Part shown: piece by piece, positions 6,716-9,599 of the stretch
How positions within the stretch are numbered: the first letter of the stretch is position 1
Layout of the letters: every line of letters starts with the position of its first letter
Assembly (NCBI GenBank): GCA_040386295.1
Contig: JAZKFR010000067.1
Coordinates: 1-9,599 of the forward strand
DNA: 9,599 nucleotides
Direction of reading: 5' to 3'
From: JAZKFR01 sp040386295
GTDB lineage: Bacteria > Pseudomonadota > Gammaproteobacteria > Burkholderiales > Rhodocyclaceae
The notes under the pieces: model-generated
The model's database searches: none
What the model saw: only the letters and a program-made list of their open reading frames with translations
What the model was told of the DNA's origin: nothing
Made by a program: the position numbers and the translations under genes

Positions 6716-6744
6716 ATTGTACTGCTCAATTAAGCGGCTATCAA
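6716..6744 (-). promoter_or_regulatory. Sigma70-type promoter for the outer-membrane barrel gene
   Basis: On the minus strand, TTGATA (6744-6739; 5 of 6 to TTGACA) is followed by exactly 17 bases and TACAAT (6721-6716; 5 of 6 to TATAAT). Transcription would start near 6709, giving a leader of about 64 bases before the ATG at 6645. The -10 lies within a perfect 10-bp palindrome, TACAATTGTA (6712-6721), which could also be a regulator half-site pair. Confidence 0.65.
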
Positions 6745-6833
6745 TCAGCTTGGCGCATAGTCCATGCATTCTGCTGCACTGACTCTTTGCAGCACCTACC
6801 TATCGTCTGCGCTTTCAATCAAGGGAGAGAATC

Positions 6834-7175
6834 ATGTCGGGTGGAATTGCTAATAGCACCTATTTGGTGCCCGGTGATCGCGTCACTGTCGACGCGTATC
6901 TTGTCCCAAATCAAAGCTCCCCCGTGAGCGTCGCGATGCCGGTTATCGGCGGTGCCAACCTGGTTGCCCGTGCTGACCCAAAGTGGCGACTCGCAGCCTG
7001 TGCGATGTTTGCTGTCCCCACTCTGATCCTCACCGGCGAGGCAATAAAACAGCTTAACGACGGAAATTCAGAGGCAGCAAAAGAAGCCGCGATTGCCGCC
7101 AGCATTACCTTAACCGCTGCCTTAGCGTGTGCTGCTAGCCTTGTTTTCCCCAGGCGAGGCCAAGACCTGGTTTGA
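6834..7175 (+). CDS. Small two-helix membrane protein of unknown function
   Basis: I do not recognise this 113-residue product. The first 50 residues are soluble and Val/Pro-rich (NSTYLVPGDRVTVDAYLVPN). Two hydrophobic segments follow: about 51-69 (WRLAACAMFAVPTLILTG) and about 86-105 (AIAASITLTAALACAASLVF), separated by an acidic loop (EAIKQLNDGNSEAAKEA) and ending PRRGQDLV. The basic residues before the first and after the second helix suggest both ends are cytoplasmic, with the loop outside. The start is well supported: AAGGGAG (6821-6827) is 6 bases before ATG. It is divergent from the barrel gene and followed by a 262-base region without a firm gene. The strong ribosome-binding site argues it is real; the possibility that it is a truncated remnant is not excluded. 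Confidence 0.65.
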   Translation: MSGGIANSTYLVPGDRVTVDAYLVPNQSSPVSVAMPVIGGANLVARADPKWRLAACAMFAVPTLILTGEAIKQLNDGNSEAAKEAAIAASITLTAALACAASLVFPRRGQDLV

Positions 7176-7437
7176 GCCTGCTGCGCAGCGTTGGCAGAGT
7201 AGGTGGCGTTGGCTCTCTGAACCACTCAGTGCCAACCCTGAGCAGGGGCGCCAAGCGGTTGTGCTACCCCGGCTGAGGCTTGCCCCATCCAACAAATTAG
7301 AGCGCCCAAGTTTGTCCGTATTGCTGCTCGCCTAACCCGCTCTGGCGTAAAAGCCAAAGCTTGTTATTTCACCCAGCTCCGGGCGAGTCGATTGTTCTGC
7401 GCTAAAATTGCGTTTTACTGTTGTGCTTGGAACCCCC
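7176..7437. other. Intergenic region before the FAD oxidoreductase
   Basis: No firm gene. A plus-strand frame from GTG 7129 to 7335 (68 residues, Trp/Arg-rich) overlaps the end of the preceding gene but has rare AGG codons and no Shine-Dalgarno sequence. GCTCTGGC (7339-7346) and GCCAAAGC (7353-7360) form an 8-bp stem with one mismatch, followed by TTGTTATTTC, a weak possible terminator for the small membrane protein. TAAAAT (7403-7408) is a plausible -10 for the next gene, without a recognisable -35. Confidence 0.35.
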
Positions 7438-9599
7438 ATGACTGCTCGTCTGCGCGAAATCCCCTACAACTACACCTCTTTTTCTGATCGAGAGATCGTC
7501 ATTCGGCTGCTGGGCCACGAGCATTGGACACTGCTCGATGCGCTGCGTTCTGAGCGGGTGACGGGCCGTTCGGCGCGCATGCTCTACGAAGTGCTCGGCG
7601 ACATTTGGGTGGTGCGCCGCAATCCCTATCTTGAGGACGACCTGCTCGCTAACCGTAGTCGGCGCGAGGCTCTGATTGCTGCGCTACGCCATCGTTTGGG
7701 CGAAATCGAACAACGTCGTCAGGGCAGCGCTACGGTCTTAAAACTGCTCGACGCCGCCAGCGGCGCGGTGACGGCTTTTGAGCAGCATTTTGACGACACC
7801 TTAAAGCTGCGCGCCCGAGTCAGCAAAGCCCTGCTCAAATACACGCGGCGCGACAACATCGCGTTTGATGGCTTGGCGCGGGTATCGCACGTGACCGATG
7901 CCACTGACTGGCGTGTCGAATACCCTTTCGTCGTGCTTTACCCCGACAGCGAAGAAGAAATGGCGCCGCTGGTACGGCGCTGCATTGAGCTGGGGCTGAC
8001 CATCATCCCGCGTGGCGGCGGCACGGGTTATACCGGCGGCGCGATTCCGCTCACGCCTCTCTCGGTCGTCATCAACACAGAAAAACTCATCGATATTGGC
8101 GCGGTTGAAGAACTGATTCTGCCCGGCACCGAACAAAGTTACGCGACGATCCGCACCAGCGCGGGCGTTGTCACGGCTCGGGTGGCTGAAGCGGCAGCGG
8201 CAGCAGGTCGCGTCTTCGCCGTCGACCCCACTTCGGCTGAAGCGTCTTGCATAGGCGGCAATATCGCGATGAACGCTGGGGGCAAAAAAGCCGTGTTGTG
8301 GGGAACCGCCCTCGACAATCTTGCTTGGTGGCGCATGGTTGATCCGAGCGGACACTTCATGGAAGTCACGCGGCTTGGCCACAACTTCGGCAAAATTCAC
8401 GAGCAAGAATGCGTGCGTTTTGAAATAAAGCGCTTCAAAAAAGATGGCCATACCTTGTTCGGCCTGCCGCAAATACTGAGCATCCCGGGGCAGAGTTTCC
8501 GCAAAGCGGGGCTAGGCAAAGACGTTACCGATAAATTCCTCTCTGGTTTGCCCGGCGTGCAAAAAGAAGGAACCGACGGCTTAATCGTCGCTGCACGCTG
8601 GGTGCTGCACAAAATGCCGCCGTATACGCGCACCGTGTGTCTGGAGTTCTTCGGCCAGGTACGCGAGGCCGTGCCTGCCATCGTCGAGATCACCGATTAT
8701 TTCAAACCGGGGGGTGTTGGCCATCAAGCCGGCGTCTTACTGGCCGGCTTGGAGCACCTAGACGAACGTTACGTGCGCGCCGTCGATTACGCGACCAAAG
8801 CCAAACGCCATGGCCGACCCAAAATGGTCTTGATCGGCGACATCGTCGGCCACGACGAGCGCGCTGTGATGCAGGCCGCCTCAGACGTGGTGCGCATGTG
8901 CAATCTGCGTTCGGCAGAAGGTTTTATCGCCGTCGATGCCGATATGCGCAAGAAATTCTGGCTCGATCGCTCACTGACCGCCGCCATTTCACGCCACACC
9001 AACGCCTTCAAGCTCAACGAAGACGTGGTCATTCCGCTGCCGCGCATGGGCGAGTATTGCGACGGCATTGAGCGGATCAACATCGAGCTGTCGATCCAAA
9101 ACAAACTGGTTCTATGCGCCAAACTGATCACGTTTTTGCAAGATGAATTGCCGCTGCCCTTACATCGTGGCGATAGCGATTTGGCGGACGAGGTGCTCGT
9201 TGGCGATCGTCGCCAAGCCGCGCTTGCGCTGGTCGAAGCGGTACGCACCCGTTGGCAGTGGTTGCTCGACCATCTTGATCTGCCCTTGAGCGAAGCCGAC
9301 CCCAAGCTGCTTGAGCTCGGGGTGACGGTCGCAACCTTGAGCAATCAAGCTGCCGCACCGACGCTGTTTCACCGCCTGCAAGATTACTCAGTGCGCGTTT
9401 CCTGGAAAAGCGAGTTGCAGGCGCCGCTACACGCGATTTTCGACGGCGGCCTGTATCGCCCGGTCTTAGAACGAATCATCAGCACGCATAAAGAAACCCT
9501 GCGCGGCCGAGTGTTTGTCGCCCTACACATGCACGCGGGCGACGGCAATGTGCATAGCAATATCCCGGTCAATTCAGACGATTACGCCATGCTGCAAAC
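7438..9599 (+). CDS. DUF3683-type FAD/FMN-linked oxidoreductase (YdiJ-like), 3' end outside window
   Basis: The frame is open for 720 codons from ATG 7438 to the right edge. The first 130 or so residues (LREIPYNYTSFSDREIVIRL, then YEVLGDIWVVRRNPYL) match the DUF3683 N-terminal extension I know from burkholderial proteins of about 1,300 residues. An FAD_binding_4 (PCMH-type) domain follows, with RGGGTGYTGG (192-201) and DPTSAEASCIGGNIAMNAGG (263-282). The FAD-oxidase C-terminal domain carries HAGDGNVH (699-706), the metal/substrate-site motif of the D-lactate/D-2-hydroxyglutarate/glycolate dehydrogenase family. In full-length relatives a 4Fe-4S ferredoxin-like and CCG-motif region comes next, here outside the window. 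The likely chemistry is oxidation of a D-2-hydroxyacid with electrons passed to iron-sulfur centres. E. coli YdiJ, a relative without this extension, has been reported to act on D-2-hydroxyglutarate; the substrate here is unknown. Only a weak TTGGAA precedes the start, whose position agrees with the conserved IPYNYTSF block. Confidence 0.9.
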   Translation, partial: MTARLREIPYNYTSFSDREIVIRLLGHEHWTLLDALRSERVTGRSARMLYEVLGDIWVVRRNPYLEDDLLANRSRREALIAALRHRLGEIEQRRQGSATVLKLLDAASGAVTAFEQHFDDTLKLRARVSKALLKYTRRDNIAFDGLARVSHVTDATDWRVEYPFVVLYPDSEEEMAPLVRRCIELGLTIIPRGGGTGYTGGAIPLTPLSVVINTEKLIDIGAVEELILPGTEQSYATIRTSAGVVTARVAEAAAAAGRVFAVDPTSAEASCIGGNIAMNAGGKKAVLWGTALDNLAWWRMVDPSGHFMEVTRLGHNFGKIHEQECVRFEIKRFKKDGHTLFGLPQILSIPGQSFRKAGLGKDVTDKFLSGLPGVQKEGTDGLIVAARWVLHKMPPYTRTVCLEFFGQVREAVPAIVEITDYFKPGGVGHQAGVLLAGLEHLDERYVRAVDYATKAKRHGRPKMVLIGDIVGHDERAVMQAASDVVRMCNLRSAEGFIAVDADMRKKFWLDRSLTAAISRHTNAFKLNEDVVIPLPRMGEYCDGIERINIELSIQNKLVLCAKLITFLQDELPLPLHRGDSDLADEVLVGDRRQAALALVEAVRTRWQWLLDHLDLPLSEADPKLLELGVTVATLSNQAAAPTLFHRLQDYSVRVSWKSELQAPLHAIFDGGLYRPVLERIISTHKETLRGRVFVALHMHAGDGNVHSNIPVNSDDYAMLQ

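Noticed and set aside
7129..7335. Possible 68-residue gene overlapping the end of the small membrane protein
   Set aside because: No ribosome-binding site, rare AGG codons, odd Trp/Arg composition and no recognised motif. A frameshifted tail of the preceding gene remains a remote possibility.
7801..8472. Minus-strand open frame of 223 residues
   Set aside because: It is antisense to the FAD-binding domain, whose plus-strand frame carries the conserved glycine-rich motifs.
8637..9344. Open frames on both strands (144 residues plus, 185 residues minus)
   Set aside because: Both are alternate-frame shadows of the oxidoreductase; the plus one is Arg-rich, as is usual for an out-of-frame reading of GC-rich coding DNA.
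1..9599. Mobile element, CRISPR array, tRNA, riboswitch or defence/toxin system
   Set aside because: I saw no transposase or integrase motif, no regularly spaced repeats, no tRNA-like cloverleaf, and no gene family tied to defence. The gene content is core metabolism and envelope.

Overview
The window looks like a chromosomal segment of a betaproteobacterium, most likely Burkholderiales. The evidence is the neighbourhood (a DUF815 ATPase divergent from mltA, purN translationally coupled to a DUF3108 gene) and the DUF3683-type FAD/FMN oxidoreductase, a large protein I know mainly from that order. An Oxalobacteraceae-like relative is possible but not shown. The sequence is a draft scaffold: a run of 10 N at 5620-5629 interrupts one gene. 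I see no insertion sequence, phage gene, CRISPR array, tRNA or rRNA. It reads as ordinary core chromosome with a few lineage-specific genes.

Layout. On the minus strand, 1-231 (or 279) is the N-terminus of a DUF815 AAA+ ATPase, running off the left edge. Divergent from it is the lipoprotein lytic transglycosylase mltA (278-1609). A 174-base spacer with a small inverted repeat leads to a beta-carbonic anhydrase, can (1784-2446). Then come dedA (2527-3177, TTG start behind a duplicated ribosome-binding segment), an unrecognised lipoprotein 21 bases later (3199-3963), purN (4036-4698), and a membrane-anchored DUF3108 protein that overlaps purN by ATGA (4695-5923, split by the N run). This plus-strand block ends against a convergent minus-strand outer-membrane beta-barrel gene (6028-6645), which has its own promoter (6716-6744) and terminator (5961-5989). 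Divergent from the barrel gene is an unrecognised small two-helix membrane protein (6834-7175). After a 262-base gap, a very large FAD-linked oxidoreductase begins at 7438 and leaves the window at the right edge with 720 codons visible.

How the genes fit together. Much of the content concerns the cell envelope: peptidoglycan cleavage (MltA), inner-membrane lipid or proton homeostasis (DedA), two lipoproteins, a TonB-like anchored DUF3108 protein and an outer-membrane barrel. Two housekeeping metabolic genes are mixed in: bicarbonate supply (Can) and the formate-carrying step of purine synthesis (PurN). Both CO2/bicarbonate and 10-formyl-THF feed purine synthesis, but the layout does not prove a joint function. 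dedA with the lipoprotein, and purN with the DUF3108 gene, are the best-supported transcription units.

I found no convincing new biological system. The most useful observations are: the N run looks like an artefact joining contigs that probably overlap by CACC, which restores one continuous frame; a 16-bp tandem duplication carries the dedA Shine-Dalgarno sequence; the DUF815 and mltA start regions are packed together or overlap; and two genes have no recognised family.
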